Of a stretch of 36,487 nucleotides of DNA, positions 7,960 to 17,497 are shown piece by piece. The stretch is taken from the NCBI GenBank assembly GCA_002393835.1, contig DGTW01000181.1, positions 1-36,487 on the forward strand. Reading direction: 5' to 3'. The notes under the pieces were generated by a model, which saw nothing but the letters and a program-made list of their open reading frames with translations, made no database searches and had not been told where the DNA came from. The stretch is from Treponema sp. UBA4326 (GTDB taxonomy: Bacteria > Spirochaetota > Spirochaetia > Treponematales > Treponemataceae). Position 1 is the stretch's first letter; every line of letters begins with the position of its first letter. The position numbers were made by a program, and so were the translations under genes.

Positions 7960-8634
7960 GTGAGAGACGCAGATTCACTGAAAAAATCAATTATCGAAAA
8001 ATACTCGGCACAGGAAGTAACGCTTGTAAATTCCTTCATGCTTGCCGTTCACCACACGATTCTTACTGCCGCAACCGCCGGAGATGACATTCTGGTATGT
8101 TCTGAGCTTCTTAAGGAAACAGAAAACGCCTTCCGCTACCTTTTCAGCGACATGGGCATAAAGACATCATTCCTCAGGAATGAATCGATGGAAGAAATTT
8201 CCCATTCAGTGTCACCGAAAACAAGGCTCATCTTCCTTGCCGTAAATGAAAACTCTGACTACAACATCAAATCAATAGCCCAGACTGCACATTTCAACAA
8301 GATTCCGCTGATTGTAAAGATAAACGGTGACGACAATTTTAACCTGAACCCGCTTAAAGACGGAGCTGACATAATCATCAAGGACCTTTCATCCTGCACG
8401 AAAGACAAAATACCTGCCGCCTTCATTGCAGAAGCCGGAAAAATCGACTGGAAAACCATGAACATTCCTATCCTTAAAGTTCCGGACCCGTGTTTCAATA
8501 ATGTCCGCTGGGCATATGAAGCTGCCGCAGAAATGAACGTTCCTGCATTTTCAAACAGGTTACAGAGCGTTCTCTGCAAGACTTACGGTTCAGAACTCTG
8601 TAACCATATTTCAAGCCTCATCAAACTTCCTTAA
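7960..8634 (+). CDS. Shortened Cys/Met-metabolism-type PLP protein
   Basis: 224 residues; resembles only the central part of the gamma-synthase/lyase family (usually 380-430 residues). AGDDILVCSELLKET aligns with the family's AGDHIV..S.LYGGT, SPKTRLIFLAVNENSDY with the P.TKL...E.P.NP block, and PLKDGADIIIKDLSSCTK with the PL..GADIVVHS.TK block, so the cofactor lysine may survive in SSCTK. The usual N-terminal YSR..NPT segment and most of the C-terminal domain are absent. GTG start, no Shine-Dalgarno. It could be a degenerate enzyme or a repurposed fold. The reading frame is intact; family assignment is by eye. Confidence 0.6.
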   Translation: MRDADSLKKSIIEKYSAQEVTLVNSFMLAVHHTILTAATAGDDILVCSELLKETENAFRYLFSDMGIKTSFLRNESMEEISHSVSPKTRLIFLAVNENSDYNIKSIAQTAHFNKIPLIVKINGDDNFNLNPLKDGADIIIKDLSSCTKDKIPAAFIAEAGKIDWKTMNIPILKVPDPCFNNVRWAYEAAAEMNVPAFSNRLQSVLCKTYGSELCNHISSLIKLP

Positions 8635-8677
8635 AAATTATCTGTTCACAAGCAGTTTTTTTTATTAACTTATATCT

Positions 8678-9616
8678 ATGGCAGAACTGGAATGGAAGAT
8701 TCCCGACATAAACGATTTTAAATTCCTCAGCGGAAATCTCCTCACGGAAGGACTCCTCGGGAGTGACTGTTCAATCGTCAATATATTCCTTCTCCAGAAA
8801 AAATATGACATCCACACTGCCGTAAGCAATAATGTTTTCTTCAGGTACTACACCGGAAACGCTAACCGTACAGGCTACGGATTTCCCCTCCGCCTCAGGG
8901 GAGCTGATTCTGACTATCTTACAGAAGCACTGGATTCCATTTTTAAGGATGCAGAAAAACATGGCAGGCCCGTACGATTCTGTCTTTTGACGGAAGAACA
9001 GAAAAACATGATTTCCCTCTGCCTCAGCAGAAATTTTCCGGACAAAAAGGCCGCATGGTCCACAACAATAGATGACAACGATTATATTTACGAAAGGCAG
9101 AAACTCGCAGACCTGAGCGGAAAGTCATATCACAAAAAAAAGAATCATGTTTCGCGCTTCAGGAGAATCTATGACGGACGGTGGGAATTCCGGTCGCTCA
9201 GCCTGTGCCAGATTACGGATGACATCCTGAAAGTTTCTGAAAAATGGGGTGAAGAACACGATGCTGCAAATGACAGGATTCTCTCACTGGAACTCGAATC
9301 AATAAGATTCGCCCTGAATCACAAGGATGCATTCGGACTTGAAGGCGGTGTTCTTTATACGGACGGAACTCCATGTGCAATGACGCTGGCTTCACGGATA
9401 AGTGAGTCCGCACTGGACATTCATTTTGAAAAATGCCTCAGGGAAGCGGCTGACAACGGTGCCTATGCTGCCGTCAACTGGTGCTTTGCCTCCTGCTGTC
9501 CGGAATTTACGTATTTAAACCGCGAAGAGGACATGGGCGTTGAAGGCCTGAGAAAAGCCAAGCTTTCATACCACCCTCAGATACTGCTTGAAAAATTTTA
9601 CGGAGAAATAAGCTGA
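8678..9616 (+). CDS. DUF2156 (phosphatidylglycerol lysyltransferase C-terminal-like) protein
   Basis: 312 residues, soluble, resembling COG4866 proteins with a tandem GNAT-like fold. Supporting blocks are FPLRLRG near residue 68, SGKSYHKKKNHVSRFRRIY (about 149-167), GVLYTDGTPCAMTLASRI and the C-terminal YLNREEDMGVEGLRKAKLSY. The whole-protein pattern (K.N....F, NRE.D.G..GLR..K.SY.P) is typical of the family. Biochemical role is not established for this branch. The stop overlaps the next ATG by one base (TGATG), so the two are coupled. AT-rich upstream sequence, no Shine-Dalgarno. Confidence 0.85.
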   Translation: MAELEWKIPDINDFKFLSGNLLTEGLLGSDCSIVNIFLLQKKYDIHTAVSNNVFFRYYTGNANRTGYGFPLRLRGADSDYLTEALDSIFKDAEKHGRPVRFCLLTEEQKNMISLCLSRNFPDKKAAWSTTIDDNDYIYERQKLADLSGKSYHKKKNHVSRFRRIYDGRWEFRSLSLCQITDDILKVSEKWGEEHDAANDRILSLELESIRFALNHKDAFGLEGGVLYTDGTPCAMTLASRISESALDIHFEKCLREAADNGAYAAVNWCFASCCPEFTYLNREEDMGVEGLRKAKLSYHPQILLEKFYGEIS

Positions 9617-10110
9617 TGCTTTCAAAAATACTTTCAGGGTCAGAATGCGCTTCATGCAGGTTCTGCTGTTCCTTCAGAAGACAGAGCCTCTGGGAAACTC
9701 CCCTTTTTACTTCTGAAGAAAAAGAATCTCTCCAGATAAAATATCCTGAAGCAAAATTCCGTCCGGCAGAAAACTCAAGCTGGACAATAGACCTCAGCAG
9801 TGAATATAAAACCTCAGATCCGGAAGAAGAAGCTCCGTGCTGGTTCCTTGATCCGCACAAAGGCTGCATCCTTGGCAAAGAAGAAAAACCTTTTGACTGT
9901 TCAATCTGGCCGCTCAGGATCATGTCACGACAGAATGAAAAGGTAATTGCCCTTACGCCGACCTGTCCCGCCGTCAATAAAGTTCCTGCTGCAAAAATCA
10001 AAAAACTTGTTGATGAAGAATTAAGTGATGCTATACTAAAAAAAGCTGAAGAAAACCCTGACATGATAAAATCATATCGTGAAGGTTTCCCGGTTATAAA
10101 AGAACTCTAA
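9616..10110 (+). CDS. YkgJ-type cysteine-cluster protein
   Basis: 164 residues with an N-terminal CASCRFCC cluster (CxxCxxCC) and later PCWFLD, GCIL and KPFDCSIWPL, which together make the zinc/iron-binding pattern of the YkgJ/UPF0153 family. Coupled to the DUF2156 gene through TGATG. The molecular function of the family is poorly known; a metal-binding role is the usual guess. Confidence 0.85.
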   Translation: MLSKILSGSECASCRFCCSFRRQSLWETPLFTSEEKESLQIKYPEAKFRPAENSSWTIDLSSEYKTSDPEEEAPCWFLDPHKGCILGKEEKPFDCSIWPLRIMSRQNEKVIALTPTCPAVNKVPAAKIKKLVDEELSDAILKKAEENPDMIKSYREGFPVIKEL

Positions 10111-10120
10111 AGAGGACGCT

Positions 10121-10609
10121 ATGGCTGCATACATAAAGACAGACGACAAATCTCATATAGTCATGAAAGAAAAGGATTTCGTAAAATGGGATCCGAAGTA
10201 CAAGGTTGGAATTCCTGTAATCGATGAACAGCACGAGCATCTTGTAACCCTCTGCAACGAATTCTATCAGAGCCTTTTAAAAAACAACAATGAACAGAGC
10301 TACAATTCCCTCGTCAGGCAGACACTGGAAGAATGCCTCAAATACGCAGGTACACACTTTAAGGAAGAAGAGCGCCTGATGCTCGCATCGGGTTACGAGG
10401 GATACAAACATCACAAGCATGTCCACGATTCATTTACGGAGAAGGTTCAGATTGCATACGCTTCCTTTGAACGTCTTCCAGTCGCTGAAGCAATCAAATT
10501 TGCACGGTTTCTTTATGAATGGGTTCACACTCATATCGCCCACGAAGACAGGCTTTACATCCCTCATCTGGTTAAATTCCTGCAGCAGAATGCCAGCAAA
10601 AACTCTTAA
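10121..10609 (+). CDS. Bacteriohemerythrin
   Basis: 162-residue oxygen-binding four-helix protein with a non-haem di-iron site. All ligands are visible: the IDEQH block in the first helix region, HFKEEE, HKHVH and the C-terminal HIAHED. The N-terminal W.P.Y.VGIPVIDEQH block is characteristic of single-domain bacterial hemerythrins. GAGGA lies 4 nt before the ATG. In motile treponemes such proteins are thought to store or sense oxygen; the role here is inferred. Confidence 0.95.
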   Translation: MAAYIKTDDKSHIVMKEKDFVKWDPKYKVGIPVIDEQHEHLVTLCNEFYQSLLKNNNEQSYNSLVRQTLEECLKYAGTHFKEEERLMLASGYEGYKHHKHVHDSFTEKVQIAYASFERLPVAEAIKFARFLYEWVHTHIAHEDRLYIPHLVKFLQQNASKNS

Positions 10610-10652
10610 AGTTGCCATTCGCCGTGAATATCGTTAAAATCTTCTATGAAAG

Positions 10653-12326
10653 ATGAACATTATTCTTGGTATTTCTGCCTCAGGCGGGATCGGAATCGGC
10701 AGGGCCTTTGTAATTCCGGATACTGAAAAACGCATAATTCCTCAGAATAAAATTGCCCCGGAACTTCATGACGCACAGTGGGCTAGGTTTAATGCCGCAG
10801 TCGCAAAAACTTCAGAAAAAATCACAAAAAAACTTGATCAGGTAAAAGACGACAAGGTCCAGTCACAGATTTTTGAAACCTATCTGCTCATGCTCATGGA
10901 TCCTGAGTTCATCGGCGAAGTTAAAAAAGCCTTTACGGCCTCAGACTATACGATCGAATATGTCTTAGACCAGAAGACCCTTGAATATGCAGACAAGCTC
11001 CGCAACAGCGGAAACGAATATCTTGCCGAACGCGCCCAGGATATCTGTGATATTTTCGGCCAGGTTCTTGATGAACTCCTCGGCTACCATCCTTTCGACA
11101 TTGAAACCGTACCTGACGGCTGCGTAATCGTTGCAACTACACTTAACCCGAGCGATACGATTATTCTTTCAAAGCGCAAGATCATAGGACTTGCCCTGAC
11201 GGAAGGCGGTGTTTCAAGTCATGTCGGCATTCTCGCCAGAAACTTCGGAATCCCGGCCGTTTTCGCACTTGAAAAAATCACTAAGGAAATCAAAACCGGG
11301 GAAACCGTAATCATAGACGGTAATTCCGGTGAAGCAATAATTGACCCTGACGAACAATCAATTGAAGACTACGAGCAGAAAATTGCCAGGGAAAATGAAC
11401 ACAGGGAAAAACTCAAGTATTTCAGGGACAAGCCTGCAATAACAAAAGACGGCGAAAAATTCCAGCTGATGGCTAATATCGGCTCAGTTGAAGAAGCAAA
11501 GATTGCCCTTGAAGAAGGTGCCGACGGAATCGGTCTGTTCCGTACAGAATTCCTTTTTATGAGCGAAAGCGATGCAATCCGTGAGGAAGAACAGTTCCGT
11601 GCATACAGACAGGTCCTCGAAATCATGAAGGACAAACCCGTCACGATCCGTACGCTTGATGCCGGCGGCGACAAAATAATTCACACAGCTGATACACCTG
11701 ATGAAAAGAATCCGCTTATGGGACTCCGCGCAATCAGGCTCAGCTTAAGAAACAGCGTTCAGCTCAAAATTCAGTTCAGGGCCCTGTTCCGCTCGGCAGT
11801 TTATGGTAACTTAAAGATAATGCTCCCGCTGATTACCGGCGTTGAACAGATCCGCGAAGCACTCAAAATCGCGCAGAAAGCAAAAGACGAACTCAGGGAA
11901 GAAAACATTCCGTTCAGGGATGACGTTCCGATCGGAATAATGGTTGAAACGGCTGCCGCTGCAATGATTTCTGACTGTCTTGCAAAAGAAAGCGCTTTCT
12001 TTTCAATAGGAACCAATGACCTTACACAGTATACGCTTGGTGTAGACCGTGAGAATTCCCTTGTTTCTCCGCTCTATGACGAATTCCATCTTGCAGTCCT
12101 CCGCCTTATTCACAAAACAATTAAGGCAGCCGAAGCAGCAGGCATTTCACTCTCTGTCTGCGGTGAAATGGCAAGCCGCACGGACAGTGTAATTGTTCTG
12201 GCAGGAATGGGCGTCAGGATCCTGAGTATGAGTCCTAAACTGATTACGGGCGTTAAGGAAATTATTTCCAAAATGAGCGTAGAAGAACTCAAAGCCATTT
12301 CCTCAAAAAGATTAAATAGTTTATAA
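10653..12326 (+). CDS. ptsI: Phosphoenolpyruvate-protein phosphotransferase (PTS enzyme I)
   Basis: Transfers the phosphoryl group of PEP to HPr. At 557 residues it is full length. The phosphorylated histidine is His190 in GGVSSHVGILAR. The PEP-binding part contains IGLFRTEFLFM, GTNDLTQYTLGVDREN and the active-site Cys503 in LSVCGEMA. No HPr or EII gene lies nearby; in treponemes the PTS is thought to serve regulation more than sugar uptake, from general knowledge. An out-of-frame ATG at 10646 lies 7 nt upstream; TAAAAT at 10635-10640 implies a very short leader. Stop is 7 nt before der. Confidence 0.97.
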   Translation: MNIILGISASGGIGIGRAFVIPDTEKRIIPQNKIAPELHDAQWARFNAAVAKTSEKITKKLDQVKDDKVQSQIFETYLLMLMDPEFIGEVKKAFTASDYTIEYVLDQKTLEYADKLRNSGNEYLAERAQDICDIFGQVLDELLGYHPFDIETVPDGCVIVATTLNPSDTIILSKRKIIGLALTEGGVSSHVGILARNFGIPAVFALEKITKEIKTGETVIIDGNSGEAIIDPDEQSIEDYEQKIARENEHREKLKYFRDKPAITKDGEKFQLMANIGSVEEAKIALEEGADGIGLFRTEFLFMSESDAIREEEQFRAYRQVLEIMKDKPVTIRTLDAGGDKIIHTADTPDEKNPLMGLRAIRLSLRNSVQLKIQFRALFRSAVYGNLKIMLPLITGVEQIREALKIAQKAKDELREENIPFRDDVPIGIMVETAAAAMISDCLAKESAFFSIGTNDLTQYTLGVDRENSLVSPLYDEFHLAVLRLIHKTIKAAEAAGISLSVCGEMASRTDSVIVLAGMGVRILSMSPKLITGVKEIISKMSVEELKAISSKRLNSL

Positions 12327-12327
12327 T
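12322..12327 (+). promoter_or_regulatory. -10-like element before der
   Basis: Perfect TATAAT overlapping the ptsI stop codon and ending 6 nt before the der ATG. No Shine-Dalgarno. No good -35 is visible, so it may be fortuitous, but it fits the spacing seen at other genes in this window. Confidence 0.4.
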
Positions 12328-12333
12328 ATTCTC

Positions 12334-13896
12334 ATGGCAAAAGCAAAACGAAAACCAGATTTCTCAAAACCGAAACCGGCAAAAAAAGAACCGGCAGTTA
12401 TCTCTTCTGCAGAAACCGAAGCAGAATCACAGGACTGGTCTCTTGACGATACGGTTGATTCTGAAGAAAACGCATCACAGTACAGGGAAGAAGCTCAGAA
12501 CGAAGGCTATGACACTTCAAAATATTATGTAAACCTTCCGCTCGTTGTAATTGCAGGCCGTCCGAACGTCGGAAAATCAACCCTCTTTAACCGTTTCATG
12601 CACCGCCGTCTTGCTATTGTCGATCCTACTCCCGGCGTTACGCGCGACCCGGTTGAAGCTACGGCTTTTATCCTCGGAAAACCGGTTCATCTCGTTGATA
12701 CCGGCGGATACAAGCTTGACCGCGACTTAAAGAGCCGTGAATCCGAAATGGACGAACTTGTAGTTCAAAAAACCCTTGCCACAATCAAAAAGGCAGATAA
12801 AATCCTTCTCCTTCTTGAAGCAGGAAAAATTACCGGTGAAGACGAAGAATTCATTCACCTGCTGCGTCCTTACTGGAACAAGGTTATCGTTGCCGTAAAC
12901 AAATGCGAGGGCGGAAAGGGCGAAGACATTGCCTGGAACTATCTCCAGTACGGTTTTAAGGAACTTCTTTTTATTTCTGCAGACCACGGAGATCATATTT
13001 CTGAACTTGCTGAAAAAATTAATTCCGGCCTTGATTTTTCTAAGGTCACTGAAAGCGAAAAGCCTCAGGAACCGATTAAAATTGCAATCCTCGGAAAGCC
13101 TAACACAGGCAAATCAACTCTGTCGAACAGGCTCACCCACTCCGAAAAATCAATCGTTTCAGACTATGCAGGAACTACCCGCGATGTCGTTGAAGGAAAA
13201 TTTCAGTATGCTGGACGTGATTTTGAAATCATGGATACTGCAGGAATCAGGCGTAAGGCAAAGGTTCACGAAAACGTTGAATACTATTCCGTAAACCGTG
13301 CAATCAAAACTCTCGATAAATGCGACGTTGTATTCCTGATGATTGATGCTCAGGAAGGACTGGCAGATCAGGATAAAAAAATCTGTTCACTGGCATATGA
13401 ACGCGGACGCGGAATTATTTTCGTCCTCAACAAGTGGGATACCCAGGATCAGAGCCGCAAGACCCTCAGGGATACTACGGATTACATCAAAACGATGTTC
13501 GGCCACATGAACTGGGCACCGATTCTTCCGCTTTCGGCCCTCAAAGGCGAGGGCATTAAAGACCTTCTGAACAAGGCAATCGAACTTTACGGCCAGCTCA
13601 CTCATAAAGTTGAAACTTCAGCCCTCAACAAGGCACTGGAAGACTGGCTTTTCAGATACCCGCCTCCTGCAACAAAGGCAATTCATTTTAAAATCCGCTA
13701 CATGACACAGACCGGCACTAATCCGGTTTCGTTCAGGATTTTTGCAACAAGTCCGGACAATGTTCCTGAAAGCTACGTAACATACCTCAAGAACAGAATC
13801 CGCATGGATCTCGGATTTGACCAGATTCCCGTAGAACTCAACCTCAAGGCAAGCCGCAAAAAATGGGAAAACCGCTTTAATGAAGGGAGCGAATAA
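12334..13896 (+). CDS. der: Ribosome-assembly GTPase Der (EngA)
   Basis: Essential double-GTPase for 50S ribosome maturation. 520 residues, longer than the usual 440-490 because of an N-terminal charged extension of about 65 residues. First G domain: GRPNVGKSTLFNR, TPGVTRD, DTGGY, and NKCE in place of the textbook NKxD. Second G domain: GKPNTGKSTLSNR, YAGTTRD, DTAGIRR, NKWD. A C-terminal KH-like domain follows. Closely spaced after ptsI and 0 nt before the MerR gene. Confidence 0.97.
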   Translation: MAKAKRKPDFSKPKPAKKEPAVISSAETEAESQDWSLDDTVDSEENASQYREEAQNEGYDTSKYYVNLPLVVIAGRPNVGKSTLFNRFMHRRLAIVDPTPGVTRDPVEATAFILGKPVHLVDTGGYKLDRDLKSRESEMDELVVQKTLATIKKADKILLLLEAGKITGEDEEFIHLLRPYWNKVIVAVNKCEGGKGEDIAWNYLQYGFKELLFISADHGDHISELAEKINSGLDFSKVTESEKPQEPIKIAILGKPNTGKSTLSNRLTHSEKSIVSDYAGTTRDVVEGKFQYAGRDFEIMDTAGIRRKAKVHENVEYYSVNRAIKTLDKCDVVFLMIDAQEGLADQDKKICSLAYERGRGIIFVLNKWDTQDQSRKTLRDTTDYIKTMFGHMNWAPILPLSALKGEGIKDLLNKAIELYGQLTHKVETSALNKALEDWLFRYPPPATKAIHFKIRYMTQTGTNPVSFRIFATSPDNVPESYVTYLKNRIRMDLGFDQIPVELNLKASRKKWENRFNEGSE

Positions 13897-14217
13897 GTGA
13901 CCTATACAATCGGCGAAGTAGAGGAACTTACAGGAATTAAGACTCACGTTCTCCGTTACTGGGAAGAAGTAATCCCGGGTTTTGCACCAAAAAAAGACCT
14001 CGGCGGAAGAAGGATTTACAACGACCGCGACATAGATCAGATTCTAAGGCTTAAATTTCTGGTCTACGAAAAAAAATACACGATAGAAGGCGCACGTGAC
14101 GAACTTCTGCACGATACTGCATTCTATGATGCAAATTCCGCTGCACTGGATGCAATCCGCGAAATCCGTCATGAACTCACGCAGCTTTATCTTACAGTCA
14201 GAAAATACAGGGTATGA
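13897..14217 (+). CDS. MerR-family transcriptional regulator
   Basis: 106 residues: N-terminal winged helix (YTIGEVEELTGIKTHVLRYW, then GGRRIYNDRDIDQILRLKFL) and a short helical tail, with no effector domain and no cysteine metal site. GTG start immediately after the der stop, with GGGAG 7 nt upstream inside der. Its stop overlaps the next ATG (ATGA), so it is coupled with the Rsm22-like gene. Target unknown. Confidence 0.88.
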   Translation: MTYTIGEVEELTGIKTHVLRYWEEVIPGFAPKKDLGGRRIYNDRDIDQILRLKFLVYEKKYTIEGARDELLHDTAFYDANSAALDAIREIRHELTQLYLTVRKYRV

Positions 14218-15437
14218 AACACAATTCTCTTTTTAACATCCGTTCAGTTCCTCAGGAAAGCATCGAAATTCTCTCGCACTTTGATGAAATCGTAAGCGAC
14301 ATACGCCATTTAAGCGGCAAACAGAAACTTCAGCTGTCAGGAACAATCAAAAAACTTTCGCACGAACTCACAGACACCCGTTCTTCACGCCGCATAGGTT
14401 ACATGAACAGTGCAGAATTCATCAGCGCATATATCAGCTATTTCATGTGGTGGAATCTTGTACGACTCGTCCGCCTTTTTGCAAACCTGCCTGCAGAAGC
14501 ATTCAGTTCACTTGATAAGGGAGAAAATCCGGCAGTTGCGATAGACGTAGGAAGCGGCCCTCTTACAATTCCAGTAGCACTGTGGCTCGCACGTCCTGAA
14601 CTCCGTAACAGAAAAATTACATGGTACTGCATGGATCTGAGCCAGTCTGCATTAAGCACGGGTGAAGAAATCTATCTTTCGGTTGTTGCAAAAACGATAG
14701 CCCTTACAAAACAGAACGCCGAAGCCTGGAACATAATCCGCGTAAAAGGCCCTCTCGGAACTTCAATTAAAGAAAAAGCCGATTTCATCACCAGCGGAAA
14801 CGTTTTCAACGAAATCATCCAGCATAATGACATGCCGACAGACTATCTTGCAAAAAAATATTCGGCAGAAATAATTTCATACCTCAAAAATCAGGAAGGC
14901 GAATTTCCTTCAGTCCTTATGATTGAACCGGGAGATCCGCATTCAGCAAGATTCATTTCGCTTTTCAGGGATGCACTCATCCGTAAGGATTATTATCCGG
15001 TTTCTCCGTGCCCGCACAGTCTTTCATGCCCGATGGCAGGAAGAACCGGCGGAAAGACAACATCACGGAGCGGAACCAATTCCAAGTGGTGCAATTTTGC
15101 CTTTTCAACGGAAGCTGCCCCTAAAGCACTCTTAAAGCTTTCTGAAAAAGCAGGCCTCCCAAAAGAACGTGCGGGCCTGAGTTTTATACTTTCAAGGAAA
15201 AATTTCAGCAGCAGTGAAGCAGAATCTGGAAAAACTTTCATCCGCATTGCTTCAGACTTTATCCGCCTGCCTGAAATCAAAAGGTCAGCATATTATGCAT
15301 GCAGCGGACTTGGACTTCTGCTGGCAGTAGACGAACATCATGTACAGCCGGAAAACGGGGAACTTCTGGAAATAAAAACTCCGGAAGACCTGTCATCAAG
15401 GGATAAAAAATCAGGCGGCATCATAGTAAAACTGTGA
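14214..15437 (+). CDS. Rsm22-family (METTL17-like) methyltransferase-fold protein
   Basis: 407 residues. A SAM-binding glycine motif DVGSGPLTIP (111-120) is followed by a cysteine block, PCPHSLSCP (Cys266, Cys272) and KWCNF (Cys293), typical of Rsm22 proteins. The mitochondrial relatives hold an iron-sulfur cluster and act in small-ribosomal-subunit assembly. Bacterial members have no firmly assigned reaction. Coupled to the MerR gene by an ATGA overlap and downstream of der, another ribosome-assembly gene, consistent with a ribosome role. Confidence 0.82.
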   Translation: MKHNSLFNIRSVPQESIEILSHFDEIVSDIRHLSGKQKLQLSGTIKKLSHELTDTRSSRRIGYMNSAEFISAYISYFMWWNLVRLVRLFANLPAEAFSSLDKGENPAVAIDVGSGPLTIPVALWLARPELRNRKITWYCMDLSQSALSTGEEIYLSVVAKTIALTKQNAEAWNIIRVKGPLGTSIKEKADFITSGNVFNEIIQHNDMPTDYLAKKYSAEIISYLKNQEGEFPSVLMIEPGDPHSARFISLFRDALIRKDYYPVSPCPHSLSCPMAGRTGGKTTSRSGTNSKWCNFAFSTEAAPKALLKLSEKAGLPKERAGLSFILSRKNFSSSEAESGKTFIRIASDFIRLPEIKRSAYYACSGLGLLLAVDEHHVQPENGELLEIKTPEDLSSRDKKSGGIIVKL

Positions 15438-15477
15438 CACCGCCTTACAGGTATTTCATTAAGTGTTTCTGACTGTT

Positions 15478-17388
15478 TTATTTAAACAGCTTCTTGATTT
15501 CACTTGCGTAAATGTCGTTAATCTTGAACCTCGCAATTTCCTGTTTTGCAGAAAGTTCCTTTCCGACTTCAAATTCATTTTCAAGAAGTGCAATTTTGTT
15601 GATTCTCTCGTATGACTTGAAGCCGTTCTTTGCATTGATACGGGTTGCAACTTCAGTTTCTATCATGTGAAGAACTTCAGGACTCCTTACCATTGCAGAA
15701 TAATTTTTGTAATCAAGTTTTGCTTCCTTACAGAAAGCTTCAACTTCAACTTTTTCAGGAACAATGAGGGCAGCAAGATAACGCTGATCCTGACCGAGGA
15801 CAACAGCCGTCTTGATGAACCTTGATTCCTGCATCTTCATCTCGATAGGAAGAGGCTCTACGTTTTCACCGCCGGTCTGTACAATCGTATCCTTCATGCG
15901 GCCGCGGAGACAGATTTCATTATTAACCGTAAGGATTGCAATGTCACCTGTATTGAACCAGCCCCTGTCGTTAATGACACGCGCAGTAAGTTCAGGCTGT
16001 CTGTAATAGCCTTTCATGACTGTAGGACCCTTGAGTTCAAGAATACCTTTTTTGCATTTACCGAGGTCCTTTCCTGTTTCAGGATCTACAACCCTTGCAG
16101 CAAGTTCACGGATCGGAGCACCGACATTTCCGAAAATCGGGCGGCGTATAGGACGAACTGAAACAATAGGAGCCGTTTCCGTAAGTCCGTAACCTTCTAC
16201 AAGCTTGACGCCGATTGCCCAGAAGAATTTATCAACTGCCGGAGGAAGTGCACCACCGCCTGCAACACCAGCCCTGAATCCGGTTCCGAGCATTGCACGG
16301 ATCTTTCTGAATACAAGTGCGCCGCCAAGAAGTTTTATCGGATAACATATAAGCCACGGAAGAACATATGCCGGCCACTGAAGCCACCTCATGTCAAATC
16401 CGAAGCGCGAAGTTTTTCCGAAGAGAACACGGTCGAGCTTTGAGTGGAACAGTGCAATATTCGTAAAGAACTTGAACAGTGTATTTACGATTCCGCCTGT
16501 CTTGCGCATCTGCCTGTAAATTCCGTCATAAACTGCCTCAAATACGCGCGGAACTGCCGGAAGAATCTGAGGATTAAGTGTCTTAAGGTCAGCCAGAAGA
16601 ACCGGACCGACAGGCTTTGAATAACACAGCGTTGCGCCCTGACTGAAGACAACATATTCAACCGAGCGTTCAAATGCATGCCAGATCGGGAGGACAAGAA
16701 GTCCCCTGTCACCAGGATTAAGGAAAATACGCTCATCGATATCATCAAGCTGTGAAATGAAGTTTCCGTGTGTCAGCATTACGCCCTTTGGCATTCCTGT
16801 AGTTCCGGAAGTAAAGATGATGGTTGCAAGGTCGTCCCATTTGCCTTTTTCCATTTCTTCGGTAACTTTGCCCGGATTCTTTTCGTTGAATGCTTCTCCG
16901 CGTCTGAGGACCTCTTCGAAATCTATAATCTCGACACCGGCAGCCTTTCCTGCTTCAGCATCTTTTTCTGTAGATTTTTCAAAGCAAATCAGAGTCTTTA
17001 CGAGCGGAAGTTTATCCTTAAGGTCAAGTATTTTATTGATCTGAGAAGAATTTTCTACGATTACTGTTTTTGTTTCGGCAAATGAAAGGATGTATTCCAG
17101 GTCGCCGACAGTCGCATCACATCCGCGCGGAACGTCAACTGCTCCTATTGCAAGAAGACCTATGTCAGCCTGCTGCCATTCCCTGCGGTTGTCAGAAATA
17201 AGGCCGATGTGATCTCCGCGTACAATTCCCATATCAAGAAGTCCGCCTGCAAATTTAAGGCTGTTCTCAAAAGCATCTTTATATGTCGTCGGTTCAAAAT
17301 GTCCGTCGTTAAAGCGGCTCATCTGAAAAGCAATATCAGGGTATGTCTGTGCGGTCTTCCTGAAAAGGCGTGGAAGCGTTGTTTCCAT
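15478..17388 (-). CDS. Long-chain acyl-CoA synthetase (AMP-forming)
   Basis: 636-residue ANL-superfamily enzyme that activates fatty acids with ATP and CoA. The P-loop-like motif TIIFTSGTTGMPKGVM is near residue 190-205, EGYGLTETAPIVSVRP is the A5 motif, WFNTGDIA and GRMKDTIVQTGGENVEP are the A7/A8 region; a C-terminal lid domain is present. The substrate-tunnel insert is typical of the long-chain (FAA/FadD15-like) branch. GGAG lies 8 nt before the ATG. Divergent from a TetR gene, which probably regulates it. Converges with the Rsm22 gene 40 bp away; no clear terminator seen there. Confidence 0.93.
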   Translation of the reverse strand: METTLPRLFRKTAQTYPDIAFQMSRFNDGHFEPTTYKDAFENSLKFAGGLLDMGIVRGDHIGLISDNRREWQQADIGLLAIGAVDVPRGCDATVGDLEYILSFAETKTVIVENSSQINKILDLKDKLPLVKTLICFEKSTEKDAEAGKAAGVEIIDFEEVLRRGEAFNEKNPGKVTEEMEKGKWDDLATIIFTSGTTGMPKGVMLTHGNFISQLDDIDERIFLNPGDRGLLVLPIWHAFERSVEYVVFSQGATLCYSKPVGPVLLADLKTLNPQILPAVPRVFEAVYDGIYRQMRKTGGIVNTLFKFFTNIALFHSKLDRVLFGKTSRFGFDMRWLQWPAYVLPWLICYPIKLLGGALVFRKIRAMLGTGFRAGVAGGGALPPAVDKFFWAIGVKLVEGYGLTETAPIVSVRPIRRPIFGNVGAPIRELAARVVDPETGKDLGKCKKGILELKGPTVMKGYYRQPELTARVINDRGWFNTGDIAILTVNNEICLRGRMKDTIVQTGGENVEPLPIEMKMQESRFIKTAVVLGQDQRYLAALIVPEKVEVEAFCKEAKLDYKNYSAMVRSPEVLHMIETEVATRINAKNGFKSYERINKIALLENEFEVGKELSAKQEIARFKINDIYASEIKKLFK

Positions 17389-17446
17389 AATAAAAACTCC
17401 ATCAATTCAAAATGACATTTTTTTGATTTTTGTAAAAATCATTCCT

Positions 17447-17497
17447 ATTGTATTACAATTTTCTTTCGTTGACAAACGGAATTGTCACAATTAAACT
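17447..17497 (+). promoter_or_regulatory. TetR promoter with overlapping operator-like palindrome
   Basis: TTGACA (17469-17474), 17-nt spacer, TAAACT (17492-17497). The inverted repeat TGACA-N8-TGTCA (17470-17487) covers the -35 and spacer. A second perfect palindrome, ATTGTA-T-TACAAT (17447-17459), lies toward the acyl-CoA synthetase gene and contains a possible -10 for it (TACAAT on the minus strand). The arrangement fits a self-regulating TetR controlling both genes. Confidence 0.5.

Noticed and set aside
10646..10652. ATG just upstream of ptsI
   Set aside because: It is in another frame and does not lead into a recognisable protein; the ATG at 10653 begins the conserved enzyme I start.
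12896..12910. Defective first GTPase domain of Der (NKCE instead of NKxD)
   Set aside because: Variation at this position is known in other Der proteins, as I recall, and all other motifs are intact.
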